Shown here: piece after piece, positions 11,576 to 22,660 of the stretch
Numbering within the stretch: position 1 is the first letter of the stretch
Layout of the letters: each line of letters opens with the position of its first letter
Assembly: GCA_028015205.1 (NCBI GenBank)
Contig: CM051517.1
Location: forward strand, 13,316,501-13,380,500
From: Mytilisepta virgata
Lineage: Eukaryota; Mollusca; Bivalvia; Mytilida; Mytilidae
Reading direction: 5' to 3'
DNA length: 64,000 nt
Translations under genes and position numbers: made by a program
The notes under the pieces: model-generated
The model's input: the letters and a program-made list of their open reading frames with translations, nothing else
What the model was told of the DNA's origin: nothing
Databases searched by the model: none

Positions 11576-12783
11576 CTTAAAACCACTGTAAAAACTTTCA
11601 TTTAAAAACAAAAAATTGCTAGTACCCGTCTATATTTCCCCACTTTTCTAAAAGAATAGGACGAAAAACATGTTTTACTAAATATAAATCAAGTAATATA
11701 AAGGAATTTTGTCATATATTAAATATTTGTTTCATGTTTGAATTGTCAACATTACACCACATGGATAAAATATGTATTTTTACAAAAACAATTCTATTCA
11801 GTAGCCATTTCTTATGTAACAGAAAGTAGAACTAGAAAGATATATAATACAATGAACTCTATATCAGAACTTTTAATATAAATCAGATATTTTTGTGTCC
11901 AAATTCTTTTTTGTTCCATCACAGGAATGAAAGGAGATAAGTGGCAAATGAGACATCGTTCAAAATGAGGCATGTGCACATGGTGTAAAACAAGCTCTTA
12001 GTTACTAAATATTAACAAGCAATTCAGCCAAACCAACAAAATGTCTGAAATAAAAATCGTACTCAAAACGTACATGACAATGAACAACAGCAAGTAATTT
12101 TTATCCAGTGACTATGGCTCCTGATTTGGACCGACACGAAAAAATGTGGCAGGATTAGCCCTTGTTCACCAAGTTTTATCTTAGGATGACGTTGCGTGAA
12201 TATTTTTTCAGAACATCACAAAATGCGGGAAAAATAATGTTTCTTGACGTCTTGTGTTTCCAAAGAGGAACACACTGCAAAACACATTACCACATATGTT
12301 CTTCTTTGTGACTTTATATCAGTACTTATTGAAAATTTACGTGAATCACAATTATTTACCACTACATGAACTAGAAAGGTATATTCTCTTCATCTGATGC
12401 ATAATTTAAAACTCCTGGGACGATGCCTCTGCATGGTAGACCCTATGTCCCAGAGGGTATTCGCCAATCCAGTCGTCAGACTTGTCTGACATGATTATTC
12501 ATTGATTTGTTATAGAAATTACCAGTATTTAGCAAAATTCAAAAATAATAGAATTACTAGGGTTCATTCCTTGTATTGCACATGGTAGATCTCCTTAGCT
12601 GAAATTTGGCTTCCTATTTCGGTATTTTTGGTTATGAGTACTTCTTGTTTTAAAATAAGTTTGGTTTTTGGTCTTCCAAATGTTTCGGTTTTAATGTTGC
12701 TGATGAGAGGTAACTCCTTGAAATGCGTCGTATACAGCATAGTATAATTACTATATCTAATATTAGTATCTTTGGATTGTTAT

Positions 12784-13540
12784 TTTGAAACTTACATTTC
12801 AGTAACAAATCTTTTTGGAACTTTCTTATAAAAAGGTTACATAGCAGTTACAATATTTTGGACTTATTTTATTAACTGGTTACATTCCAGTAGCAAATCT
12901 TTTTTGTCCTTATTTTATAAACTCGTTACATTCCAGTTACAAATCTTTTGAGGACTTTCTTATAAACTGGTTACATTCCAGTTGCAAATCTTTTTGAAGA
13001 TTTCTTCTAAAATGGTTACATATCAGTTACAAATCTTTTTTGTCTTTATTTTATTAACTGGTTTTGGGACTTTCTTATAAAATGGTTACATACCAGTTAC
13101 AATTTTTTGTCTTTATTTTATAAACTGGTTACATAACAGTTACAAATCTTTTTGAGGCTTTCTTATAAAATGGTTACATTCCAGTTACAAATCTTTTTGG
13201 GATTTTCTTCTAAAATGGTTACATACCAGTTACAATTTTTTGTCTATTTTATAAACTGGTTACATACCAGCATGACCATTTACAAATCTTTTTGAGGCTT
13301 TCTTATATAAACTGGTTACATTCCAGTTACAAATATTTTTTGTCTTTATTTTATAAACTGGTTACATTTAAGTTACAAATCTTTTTGAGGATTTCAAGGC
13401 TTCTAAAATGGTTACATACCAATTCCATTTTTATTGTCTTTATATTATAAACTGTCTACAAGTTACAAAATCTTTTTGGGACTTTCTTATGAAATGATTA
13501 CAATCCACTAACAAATCTTTTTTATGCTTTTGTAGAAACT
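12784..13540 (+). repeat. Satellite array, left arm of foldback A
   Basis: About 16 diverged units of ~45 bp with the core GGTTACATACCAGTTACAAA, followed by TCTTTTTGAGG and CTTTCTTATAAA. Within each unit AACTGGT-TACAT-ACCAGTT forms a short inverted repeat. Confidence 0.88.
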
Positions 13541-13613
13541 CAAAATATTTCCATGAGATTCTATACAAATTATATTAAATACATTTGTTTCTACAAAAAC
13601 CTTGTATGGTTCA

Positions 13614-13672
13614 TTCCTCCTATTCCCACTTTTTAAAATTCAGTAATTTATAAGAAGTGGGAATAGGAGGAA
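13614..13672. repeat. Perfect 18-bp inverted repeat
   Basis: TTCCTCCTATTCCCACTT at 13614-13631 is exactly complementary to AAGTGGGAATAGGAGGAA at 13655-13672, with a 23-base spacer. It is absent from the matching part of foldback B and so looks like a small insertion. Confidence 0.8.
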
Positions 13673-14530
13673 GACACCCATACATGTAGTTGTAATTTGA
13701 AATTTGAAATATACAGGTGTGCAACTGAGCAAATTGTTTAATTAGATAGAAATACAATAGAACTGAATAAAAGTCTTCAAATTTTGAGAATTTATAAACT
13801 TACAAGATCATGTTATCTTAATTATTTTTTAGTTGGAAAAATAGTCAGACAAATAATATATACTAAATTATAAATTATATTTTTATATTTCTGTCCAAAA
13901 AAATATTATAGAACATAAATTTGTTTATAATTGTTGTTAGTGCTATTGCATGGTTACATTTAGTTTCAACCTTTCCTTCCTTTACTTAACTGATTATTTT
14001 AAAAATTCCATTATAGGAATAGTTATAGTATGTGGCTTATTCTCATATTTTTTTAACAACTTTACTGTATTTTGTTGGATTGTATGACAGAAAATCACAG
14101 GACAAAAAGTGACAATTCAAAATTCTGCATTTTGAAAGAACATACATACAGGACAAAAAGTCACAATTTAAATTTTCTCTTTTACATTAAGTCTAGGACA
14201 AAAACATATCATTTTGACATATTACTTGAGACAAAAAGTCAAAATTTATAGTTTGACGTATTAGTTAGGACAAAAGTCACAATTCATAATATGCATAACA
14301 AAGCTCTACAATTAGGTATATGTGCACCATTTAATTGTTGATTCATTGACTGCCAATTATGATTACTATAATACAAAGAATGTATACAGCAATAAACAAT
14401 AATTAGAATTAACTTTGTCATTAAACATTGAAATGTTTATGACATAAAAAAAACACTAAAATAATCAGAACCAAACATATAATAATATAAACACAAGCAT
14501 ATTTAATTTCAAGATAAACCTTTTTTGTAC

Positions 14531-14726
14531 TCAGTTCTTATAACCGCTATTGATATTATGCTTATTATGGTTCAATAGTTTATTTTTAAATAATTCTTCT
14601 TTATTTAGCAAGACAAAGTATTCAGGGTCAGTACTTAGGGAGTCAAATAAATGCTCCCTCAAATTATTATTTAAGTTACAATCTAATACTAGTCGAAGCA
14701 GCCCTGCTGCATATTCCCACGCTACT
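14531..14726 (-). other. Protein-like fragment inside foldback A, possible captured terminal exon
   Basis: On the minus strand, TTTCAAAAACACAG looks like a splice acceptor. It precedes 64 codons that begin GVAWEYAAGLLRLVLDCNL, pass LREHLFDSLSTDPEYF and end in a stop. The composition (Leu, Asp, Glu, Asn; amphipathic) is protein-like, unlike the Phe/Lys-rich chance frames nearby. I do not recognise the family. The boundary coincides with the edge of a tandem repeat, so it could be a captured host exon or the remains of an element gene. Function unknown. Confidence 0.3.
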
Positions 14727-14729
14727 CCT

Positions 14730-15375
14730 GTGTTTTTGAAATCCATACAATCTAAACTAGTGCTGTTGCTACAGTGATTCCAAATATATATAGTTGAAGT
14801 AGAAATCACAAATAAAGTAGTCTTTGAGGAAATTTACTAAAATTGGAATCACATATTTTGAAATTCAACTGATCTAGATTAGTCTTAAAGCTATTATGAT
14901 CCAAAAAAATTTATAGTTGCTAAGTAAAATTCCAAAAATAATAGTCTTAGATACTTTCAGGAAATTTACCGAATTGGAATCGCACAATTTTGAAATCCAT
15001 ACAATCCAAATTAGTGCTGTTGGTATAGTGATTCCAAATATATATGGTTGCTAAGTATAAATCACGAATAAACTAGTTTTTGAGTCTTTCAGGAAATTTA
15101 CCAAAATTTGAATCAAGTATTTTTGAAATCCAAATGAGCCTGATAAGTCTTAAAGCTAATATGATCCAAAAAAGTCTATAGTTGCTAAGTAAAATTCCCA
15201 AAATAATAGTCTTACACTTTCAGGAAATTTACCCAAATTGGAATCACATATTTTTGAAATCCATACAATCCAAACTAGTGCTGTTGTTATAGTGATTCCA
15301 AATATATATGGTTGCTAAGTACAAATCACAAAGAAAGCAGTCTTTGAGTCTTCCAGGAAATTTAACAAAATTGGA
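14730..15375 (+). repeat. Tandem repeat, ~255-265-bp period
   Basis: TTTTGAAATCCATACAATC recurs at about 14734, 14987 and 15252, each followed by 'ctgttgntatagtgattcca' and 'aaatatatatggttgctaag'. Each period splits into two related halves, because 'caggaaatttaccaaaattg' occurs about every 130 bp. Non-coding. Confidence 0.8.
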
Positions 15376-15389
15376 GTCATATATTTATA

Positions 15390-16010
15390 CCTGGGTCACC
15401 AACGGTGAAAGCAGGTCTAGTAACCGCTCGACTCCGTCCGTCCGTCACGCTTAGGGATACATACTTCGTGTAATCTGAAACCCGGACTGTATTGAACCAA
15501 TATTTTTCAAACTTTGCATAGTGTTTATATACATATTGAACCTTCTATTTGGGGCAAATTTGACAAATTTTTACTATGATTTTTGGCATGTTAAACTTAG
15601 CCATTTTTCAGCAATACATGCTATGAATGGTGCATACTTTGTTTAATCTGTAACTCCGACTGTATTGAACAAATATTTTGCAAAATTTGCACTTATAGTG
15701 TTTATATACATATTGAAAATGTGCATCGCCTATTTGGAACAAATTTGACAAACTTTCAGTTCCGTATTCCAAATAACATGAGAGGAGTTGTGTGATAAAG
15801 GAATAATGTATCCTAAGGGTACCTGTGTAGCCCGGCCCCCAGGGGTACTATTCAAATTCTGAAACATTGGGCACAATCTACAATTGGTAGGGCAATTACT
15901 GAGCCAACTTTCAGTTCCATATTCCAAATAACGCGAGAGGAGTTGTGCGACAAAGGAATAATGTACCCTTAGGCCACCTGTGTAGCTCAGCTCTTATGGG
16001 CGCTATTCAA
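15390..16010 (-). mobile_element. Hairpin-ended modular element, copy 2 (reverse orientation)
   Basis: The hairpin end is at the left: TCACC-AAC-GGTGA at about 15397, inside CCTGGG...GCAGG. A CTCCGTCCGTCCGTCACG tract (15431) follows. Then come two modules with 'ctgtattgaac' and 'catagtgtttatatacatat' (15480-15720), and two ~145-bp modules starting AACTTTCAGTTCC (15755 and 15905). Same plan as the other pearl/Helentron-like copies, read from the minus strand. Confidence 0.6.
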
Positions 16011-16389
16011 ATTCCAAAACCTTGGCACAATCTACATTAACGTATGTACGCTGAAGAGCAAAACAATATCTTCGCGCTTCGTTGGAGCGTGGGGATAATA
16101 AAGTGTTCTTCATTTTCAATATTACATTACTAAACTTACATAAAATATCTTCTCTTGGAATCCGAAAAATGTCTTCTCCTCTCAATTGCAAGGAAGTGGT
16201 CTCTAATAAATAATTTTTGAAAAAGTTAAGAGATAGATTTATTCTACACCAAACTTGGGTTTTATTTTTTGTAGAGTTCCAAACTGTTGTATAATCAAAA
16301 CTTTTTTATTTTCAACCAATACCTTATACTTGAATTAGTTCCTGTTAAATGAATATTTTTTGTTTAAACTAAATATCATAATTTATGTG

Positions 16390-16571
16390 CAGTCAAACCT
16401 GTCTATAAAGGGCACCCAAGGGACCAGACAAAATTGCCCTTTATGAGCAGGTTTCCTTAATACAGAGGTTAATTTTACATGCTTTGTTCATAAATGGGAC
16501 TTTTTTCATTGTGCCCTTTATAGACAGTGATTTGCTATATAGAGGTGCCCTTTAAAGCAGGTTTGACTGTA
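16390..16571. mobile_element. MITE with CAGTCAAACCTG ends
   Basis: Left end CAGTCAAACCTGTCTATAAA (16391) faces right end AGCAGGTTTGACTGTA. The motif GTGCCCTTTA(T/A)A recurs inside in both directions. Right flank TA and left flank TG suggest a mutated TA target, as for Tc1/mariner MITEs. A diverged relative may lie at 56575-56758. Confidence 0.75.
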
Positions 16572-16572
16572 C

Positions 16573-16974
16573 TTATTAAACCCGTTTGCACTTATGGATC
16601 TGAAATTTGGATAAGTGACTTATCTGCAAAGGAATCAAATATTGACAAACTACCTTTTGGAAAAAATTCATAACAAATTTTGTAAAAATATATTAGGTGT
16701 ACATAAAAACAGCTCTAATACAATTGTAACAGCAGTAAAGTGTGAGTTGGGTAGACAACCAATACTGCATTTTATTACATTTATTGCACTTAAACACTTT
16801 AACCATTTAAACAGCTTCCATCTAATCATATACGAAATATATGAAGTAGATCAATCATTATTCAAGAAAGGACAAAGATCATGGTACAATTTTATAGATT
16901 TATCCTTAAAGAACTTGAATCAAGATGAGGACATTCTGGATATTAATAATATAATTAAGACCCACAAAGATTTG
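16573..16974 (+). pseudogene. LINE reverse-transcriptase C-terminal remnant, frameshifted
   Basis: One frame reads LIKPVCTYGSEIW, the 'kPv..YGsEiW' region just after the palm of non-LTR reverse transcriptases. After a frameshift near 16660 the next frame reads LLEKIHNKFCKNILGVHKNS and CELGRQPILHFI, the usual downstream 'H..F.k.iLgv...s......ELGR.P' segment. No catalytic YADD part remains. The frame runs directly into the satellite array of foldback A, so the fragment was trapped or truncated by the foldback element. Confidence 0.7.
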
Positions 16975-17600
16975 TAACTGGTATGTAACCAGTTTATAAT
17001 AGAGCCCCAAAAAGATTTGTAACTGATATGTAACCATTTTTTAAGAAAGCCTGAAAAAGATTTGTAACTGGTATGTAACCAGTTTATAATAAAGACCCAA
17101 AAAGATTTCTAACTGATATGTAACTAGTTTATAAAATAAAGACCCAAAAAACATTGTAACTGATATGTAACCATTTTATAAGAAAGCCTCAAAAACATTT
17201 GTAACTGGTATGTAACCAGTTTATAATAAATACCCAAAAAGATTTGTAACTGATATGTAACCAGTTTATAAAATAAAGCCAAAAAAAAAAAAAACACTGT
17301 AACTGATATGTAACCATTTTATAAGAAAGCCTCAAAAAGATTTGTAACTGGTATGTAACCAGTTTATAATATAAAGACGAAAAAAGATTTGTAACTGGTA
17401 TATAACCATTTAATAATAAAGACCCAAAAAGATTTGTAACTGATATGTAACCAGTTTATAAAATAAAGACCCAAAAAGCTTTGTAACTGGTGTGTAACCG
17501 TTTTATAAAATAAAGAACAAAAGATTTGTATCTTGTATGTAACCAGTTTATAAGAAATCTCCAAAATAATTTGTAATATTAAACTGTTATGTTACCATTT
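16975..17600 (-). repeat. Satellite array, right arm of foldback A
   Basis: About 13 units in inverted orientation to 12784-13540. The core reads TTTGTAACTGGTATGTAACC and is followed by AGTTTATAATAAAGACCC. Confidence 0.88.
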
Positions 17601-17730
17601 TATTAATAGAACCTTGATTGCATACCTATTAGATACTGACATGCCTAATTTGTTAATATATTGTTACCATTTTGTAACTGGTTACAAAACAAGTATATTA
17701 AAATTGACTTGGACTAGTTTCTTGCCATAT

Positions 17731-18143
17731 CTACGTGCTTTTTATGTAGACTTTATTAGGTCATTGACCTAACATGACTAAACAGCTAATTAGACCGGAA
17801 ATGGCTTGATTGCCGGATAAATGTCCTTACTTCGGACACATAAATACTTACGTTACCACAGCCAAAGGGTTAAATAAGTTTCATGAGTACTCAGCCCTCC
17901 CCATTGCACCTGTGACAGTAAATGTAAACAAAAATATGGATGGATTACTGTTTAACGAAAACAATCAGTAAAGAACAACAACAAACTCAATAAAATAACT
18001 AAAAGAATATGATTTTTATTACATATGAAAATTTTTGACACTGTCCGGCAATAAACTGGTAAAACATTATGTGGTATACTTAAGAAATGCAACAAATCTT
18101 CATATTAAACAACTTATTAAATAAAATTAAAATATATTACTAT
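17731..18143. other. Gene-free stretch right of foldback A
   Basis: No coding frame or element end seen. The nine bases just outside the terminus (ctacgtgct) would be the target duplication if the left end were intact. Confidence 0.4.
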
Positions 18144-18519
18144 TACTATTTATTCTAACTTCAAGATATCTCATATAATATATAAGATATCTTATATGAT
18201 CTAGTTTTTTTTATAAGATATCTTATAAACTGTATAAGATATCTTATATACTACTTTATAAGATATCTTCTAAAGTTTATAAGATATCTTATAAAGTATA
18301 CAAGATATATCATAAGTATATAAGATATCTTATAAGTTTATAAGATTTTTTATATAAGTTTATAAGATTTGTTATATAAGTTTATAAGATATCTCATATA
18401 TTTTATAAGATATCTCATATAATTTATAAGATATCTCATATAATTTATAGGATATCTTATAAACTATATGAGATATCTTATAAAGTTTATTAGATATCTT
18501 GAAGTTAGAATAAATAGTA
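18144..18519. mobile_element. TA-flanked MITE built of AAGATATCTT palindromes, copy 2
   Basis: The left end CTATTTATTCTAACTTCAAG and the right end CTTGAAGTTAGAATAAATAG are exact reverse complements, flanked by TA at 18144-18145 and 18518-18519. The inside is 12 or more copies of TATAAGATATCTTATA-type palindromes with short spacers. It shares the array core and the TATTTATTC..AA motif with 8145-8713 but lacks that copy's TGGCACGCC ends. Confidence 0.8.
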
Positions 18520-18699
18520 TAAATTGCTTCGCTGAGCGCAGCTGGATACAACCAAAGAGCTCCAACCCTGAACAATTGGGGCAAAAATGGACACAATATT
18601 CGCACTTGATACAGGTCTGAATTTGGATTGTAATTAAATATTTGACACATAATAGGTTTCTGACACAGAATAACTGTAATCAAAGAACTTAGAATTGGT

Positions 18700-19034
18700 C
18701 ATATGATTTGAATTTATATTCAATTTTTTGCTTTTTTGTGCAATACAATATGCTGTGGCGAATTGCCCCCCCCCCCCTCCAAAAAAAAAATAATTTACCC
18801 CTTTTTTGCTTTTGTGCAATATACTATGAAGTTGCACATTGACCCCCCCCCCCCAAAAAAAAAAACAAATAACAAAAAACAATAAAAATTATTGTAACCC
18901 CCCCTTTTTTTGCCAAAAAAAAATTTGAAATTTTCTTTTTAATTTCTGAAATCTGAAATGAGAAAAAAATTGCCCTCCCCCAATTTCTCATTTACCCCCC
19001 TAAATTTTGTTTTCACCCCCCCCCCCCCCCCCCA
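18700..19034. repeat. Low-complexity poly-C / poly-A stretch
   Basis: Runs of 9-20 C (18766, 18843 and 19015) alternate with poly-A. A module 'ttttgtgcaata(ca)atatg' repeats at about 18735 and 18812. The plus-strand frames here are not coding. Confidence 0.75.
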
Positions 19035-19059
19035 TTTCTTTATACATAATTTACAACTT

Positions 19060-19124
19060 GTAAGGGAGGTAATTGAATCATACACAACATTTTACTTTAA
19101 AAGTGTTTGGATTACCTCCCTTAC
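19060..19124. mobile_element. Tiny hairpin repeat (65 bp)
   Basis: GTAAGGGAGGTAAT (19060-19073) is exactly complementary to ATTACCTCCCTTAC (19111-19124). Likely a very short MITE or a hairpin insertion. Confidence 0.6.
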
Positions 19125-19512
19125 ACCAAGATAATAACCAAAAATGCTTATTGGGCCCTTTTTTGGCCCCTAATTCTTAAACTGTTGGGACCAAAACTCC
19201 CAAAATCAATCACAACCTTCCTTTTGTGGTCATAAACCTTGTGTTTATATTTCATAGATTTATATTAACTTATACTAAAGTTATAGTGCGAAAACCAAAA
19301 ATGCTTGTTGGGCCCAATTCTTAAACTGTTGGAACCAAAATTCCCAAAATCAATCCCAACTTTCTTTTGTGGTCATAAACCTTGTGTTTAAATTTCATAG
19401 ATTTCTATCAACTTATACTAAAGTTATAGTGCGAAAACCAAATGTCTTCGGACGATGACGACGACGACGACGACGCCAACGTCATACCAATATACGACCG
19501 CAAAAATTTTGC
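19125..19512 (+). mobile_element. Hairpin-ended modular element, copy 3 (3' part, end damaged)
   Basis: Two ~150-bp modules start ACCAAAAATGCTTATTGGGC or its variant (19137 and 19293) and end 'taaagttatagtgcgaaaac'. A GACGATGACGACGACGACG tract follows (from 19452), then TATACGACCGCAAAAATTTT. The hairpin should return as GCGGTCGTATA but breaks off after TTTTGC. So the terminal hairpin is truncated against the sequence that follows. Confidence 0.6.
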
Positions 19513-19519
19513 CATAGAG

Positions 19520-19660
19520 GCTGACACTAAAATGGGTAAGGTAAAATTAAATGGTCATCTTATAAAAACCATCAAGGGTTATGATCCTGCCCGACCTCCT
19601 CTCAAGAAGACAAGAAGAGAGAGAAGCGAATTGGAACCCTTGGCTAGCAAAGATGTATAA
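19520..19660 (+). CDS. Possible terminal coding exon, family unknown
   Basis: After an acceptor-like GCCATAGAG the frame reads ADTKMGKVKLNGHLIKTIKG and then YDPARPPLKKTRRERSEL, ending in a stop at 19658. The composition is basic then acidic and looks like a real C-terminal tail. It directly abuts the damaged end of a repeat whose GAC tract adds a spurious poly-Asp start (19442). No upstream exon was found, so this is either the last exon of an unseen gene or a captured fragment. Confidence 0.25.
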   Translation, partial: ADTKMGKVKLNGHLIKTIKGYDPARPPLKKTRRERSELEPLASKDV

Positions 19661-20078
19661 AAACAAGAGTTGACATATAAATATATCTTTCTGCTCCAGT
19701 ATTGTCCATAAACGAGTTAATTTAATAAGGTCATAGAACCGAACATAGGTTAACACAAACAAATGGCAGACAAATGCTGAACATTGAATATGTATATACT
19801 GACTGATACAACCAGGTAACAAAGAATTAGTGTCACAGACATGTGAACAACTTATTTTGGAACAGAACAGTATCAATATGTGTAACCAATGACAAACAAA
19901 ATGTATACTAACAGACAATAAATAGAACATTTGATAGGCTATTTCAATAATTTGAATGATGCACCTTGAAACTTCTGTTAAGTAAATTTGAAGTCCTGAC
20001 AATGGAATAACTTGGTGGATCTAGGAATTTAGGGGCCACCTGAAGCCTGCTTTAGGGTGCAGGATTTTTATGCTGTGT
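19661..20078. other. Gene-free stretch
   Basis: Nothing recognised. The minus-strand frame at 19547-20002 is Cys/Phe/Ile-rich and overlaps the better plus-strand exon candidate, so I do not take it as a gene. Confidence 0.4.
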
Positions 20079-20172
20079 TGAAGACCCATTGGTAGCCTTG
20101 AGCTGTTTTCTGTTTTTTTGTCAGGTTGTTGTCTCTTTGACACATTCCCCATTTCAACTCTCTACTCTATGG
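20079..20172 (+). repeat. Dispersed repeat tail, copy 2
   Basis: Begins gttgaagacccattggtagc and runs through ttgtctctttgacacattcc to tctctactctat. Same order as the copies at 11487 and 28460. Confidence 0.75.
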
Positions 20173-20734
20173 GTACAGTAGAGTTCGTTTATAACAAAGT
20201 CTGGGGTACTCTCGGTCTTATTTAGTTATAGGTATTGTTCATATGAGAAAGAATGCAAAGTTATCGCCCCTTTTCAAATTATATTCTGAAATTTCCTCTA
20301 TGTCAATGTGAAACAATATTTTCTGTTCTTATATCAGTGATAAATGCAGTAATTTTAAATGTATCTTTGTTAAAAGAATTTTTTTCTATTCCAATAAAAT
20401 ATATTTTGAAGATCATTTTCCCTCTTAACCACAATGATGAATTATATAGAAAATTTGTAAGTATAACAGAGTTTAGATATAAATATTTAAAGAGTCTATC
20501 ATGAAAGAAAATATAAGAAAAAGCAAATGAATTAATCTTGCTCATAAATTTTTCTCCATTTCTTAGCTTGTGCATCCATTCATTAAAATTTTACATTTTT
20601 TTTTTATTTAGCAAATAAGCGTGTGTGAAATTAATTGACAACTTCTTAATCACATGTTATTTTTGTGTATATGTTGCATCAATGATTATATTTGCTATTT
20701 AAAATGTATACCATCTCATTTTTCGTCTTAATAT
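20173..20734. other. Gene-free AT-rich stretch
   Basis: Open frames exist on both strands (20253-20504 and 20303-20575) but mirror each other and have no recognisable features. No element ends seen. Confidence 0.4.
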
Positions 20735-21320
20735 TGCCTTGAACAACTAAAATATAGAATCCTTAACCCAAATATATATATGGTTGCTATGGATTTTTTC
20801 ATCAGTTGCTATGAACTTTTTCAATGGCATTGACTCTTGACCTTCCATTTTGACTTGAACAGGTAAACTGTAGGATCCTGAACCCAAATCTATCTGGTTT
20901 CTAGGGACTTTTCCATCGGTTGCTATGGCTATTTGCAATGACCTTGACCCTTGAGCCTTCATATTGCCTTATACCGCTATATTATAGGGTCCTGAAATTA
21001 AATATGTATGGTTGCTATGGACTGTTTCATCAGTTGCTATGGACTTTTCCAATGACCTTGACTCTTGACCTTCCTTTTTAACTTGAACAGGTAAATAATA
21101 GGTTCTTTAACCCAAATATATATGGTTGCTAGAGACTTTTTCATCAGTCAATATCAACTTTTTCAATGACCTTGATTCTTGACCTTTCTTTTCGACTTGA
21201 ACAGGTAAGTTATAAGGTCCTTAACCCAAATATTTATCATGGTTGCTTATGACTTTTTCATAGGTTGCTATGGACTTTTTCAATGACCTTGACCCTCCAT
21301 TTTACTTGTACAGCTACCAT
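20735..21320 (+). repeat. Tandem repeat, ~120-bp period, about five copies
   Basis: Units carry 'cccaaatatatatggttgct', 'ttttcatcagttgctatg', 'tttttcaatgaccttgac' and 'gacttgaacaggtaa'. Starts lie near 20765, 20880, 21000, 21115 and 21228. It may be the core of a hairpin-ended element whose 3' end is at 21868-21897. Confidence 0.75.
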
Positions 21321-21403
21321 TTGATTTATTTCAAGTTATGCTCTAAACATCAGTGACAATATGTTGGACCATTAATTTTACTGATAATTACTGTTTACAT
21401 GTA

Positions 21404-21897
21404 AAGTCTCCTACCGGCTTGAGCTATGAGAAAACATGCAAAATCTCCTTAAGTGTGTGAATCAGACGAAGATGCATGGACAGAGTGACTTCTAAAAATC
21501 CTGAAACTATGTCTGCAAGGGGTAATCAATAATTACCCGATCAGCTTGCTCATTATTATAAGCTCACATACCAATAAGATCACTTGGTAAAAGAGTTTGA
21601 AAAAAAAGTCCAGAAAACTATTATTTTGACAATAATTCCTCTTTCCAAGGGCAATAGCTCTCAGAATAATAATCAGATCAGTGCTATTTTTATTTAACTT
21701 CTTCAAGATTCAATGCCAAAACTGAGGTTCAAACTACCAAAAAAATTTGAACTTGATCCGTAACTTATCATGGTAAAATTATATACCAACTAAATATCAA
21801 GTCATTCATGCATGAAACTGATTATTTGCGTAAATTTTCTAAATCGGATGGAGTGCAAACCTAAAGTCCCCCTTGGCTTAGCCGGTAGGAGACTAAT
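21404..21897 (+). mobile_element. Element with AGTCTCCTACCGG inverted ends
   Basis: The left end AAGTCTCCTACCGGCTTGAG (21405) faces the right end TTAGCCGGTAGGAGACTAAT. The right end is itself a hairpin, AGTCCCCCTTGGC...GCCGGTAGGAGACT. The reverse complement of that hairpin begins the element at 59862, so the two belong to one family. The interior is non-coding. Confidence 0.6.
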
Positions 21898-21899
21898 AA

Positions 21900-22660
21900 T
21901 CTTCCGAGGACAAAAACTCCTATAAAGGGTCAATTGACTATTTTGGTCATGTTGACTTACTTTTAGTATTTTTAGATCTTACTTTGCTGAACATTTTTGC
22001 TGATTATAGTTTGTCTTTATCTATAATAATATTCAAGTTAATAACCTAAAACTGAAAAATGTCCTTAAAATTAACAGTTCAGGGATAATAACCTGAAAAT
22101 GGGTTGACCGATTCATCTTAAAATTTCACGGCAGTTAGATCTTGACCTCATGAACATTTTTACTTCCAGTCAGTTTTTGAGATATGAGCCAAAACGTGCA
22201 TTTTTCACCTTTGTTCTATTTTAAAACATGGCAGGCATGTTTCTCAATGGACAAGAAAATAAAACACAAAATTTATACTAGTTAGCCTAAGGATCTTTCA
22301 GCCGAATTCGGTAAATTCAGCAATTTTTCCATTTATAAAAAGTCATAACTCCAGAACGCTGAATGTGATCCCACCCAAATTCAAATTTGATCTTTGCTTG
22401 GTGGTAATAGGCATTATGTATAAGTTTCATAATATTTGATTGAGGCAAAGTAAAGTTAGAGTGTGGAAACATTAAATTCAGCAATTTTTCCATTTATAAA
22501 GGGGCACAACTCCAGAACAGTTAATGTGAGCTAGCAGCAGGGGCATAAAAATTTGTAATAAGCCTCTTTAAATAGTATGGACCGGGAATTTATCTTTGCT
22601 TGGTTATAAGCCTGAATTCGTTACAAGCCTGTAAGTTAAAAGCAAACTGTACTGAATTAT
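21900..22660 (+). repeat. Dispersed repeat with ~150-bp submodules
   Basis: Contains 'ttcagcaatttttccattta' twice (22317 and 22472), each followed by 'actccagaac' and an (a)atgtga phrase, at a spacing of ~155 bp. Ends not defined; no coding frame. Confidence 0.5.

Larger units (their letters stand above)
10801..12783. other. Gene-free stretch with a long poly-T and a dispersed repeat tail
   Basis: Apart from the poly-T tract (11343-11387) and the dispersed mussel-type repeat at 11487-11575, I see no element ends or exons. The minus-strand frame at 11323-11538 is created by the poly-A/poly-Lys run. Confidence 0.4.
12784..17730. mobile_element. Foldback element copy A with satellite terminal repeats (left end truncated)
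   Basis: A plus-oriented array of a ~45-bp unit (12784-13540) faces the same array in inverted orientation (16975-17600). The right end (to 17730) carries TTTTGTAACTGGTTACAAAA and then TTTCTTGCCATAT, the same terminus as copy B at 42900. No matching terminus is found left of 12784, so that end is lost or eroded. Interior 13540-14450 is the reverse complement of 39700-41800 in copy B. The interior differs otherwise and holds a protein-like fragment (14531-14726), a tandem repeat, a hairpin-ended module, a small MITE and a LINE remnant. Confidence 0.75.

Noticed and set aside
19442..19519. Poly-Asp protein start MSSDDDDDDDD
   Set aside because: It is the GAC microsatellite of a modular repeat that I recognise from its neighbours, not a host start exon.
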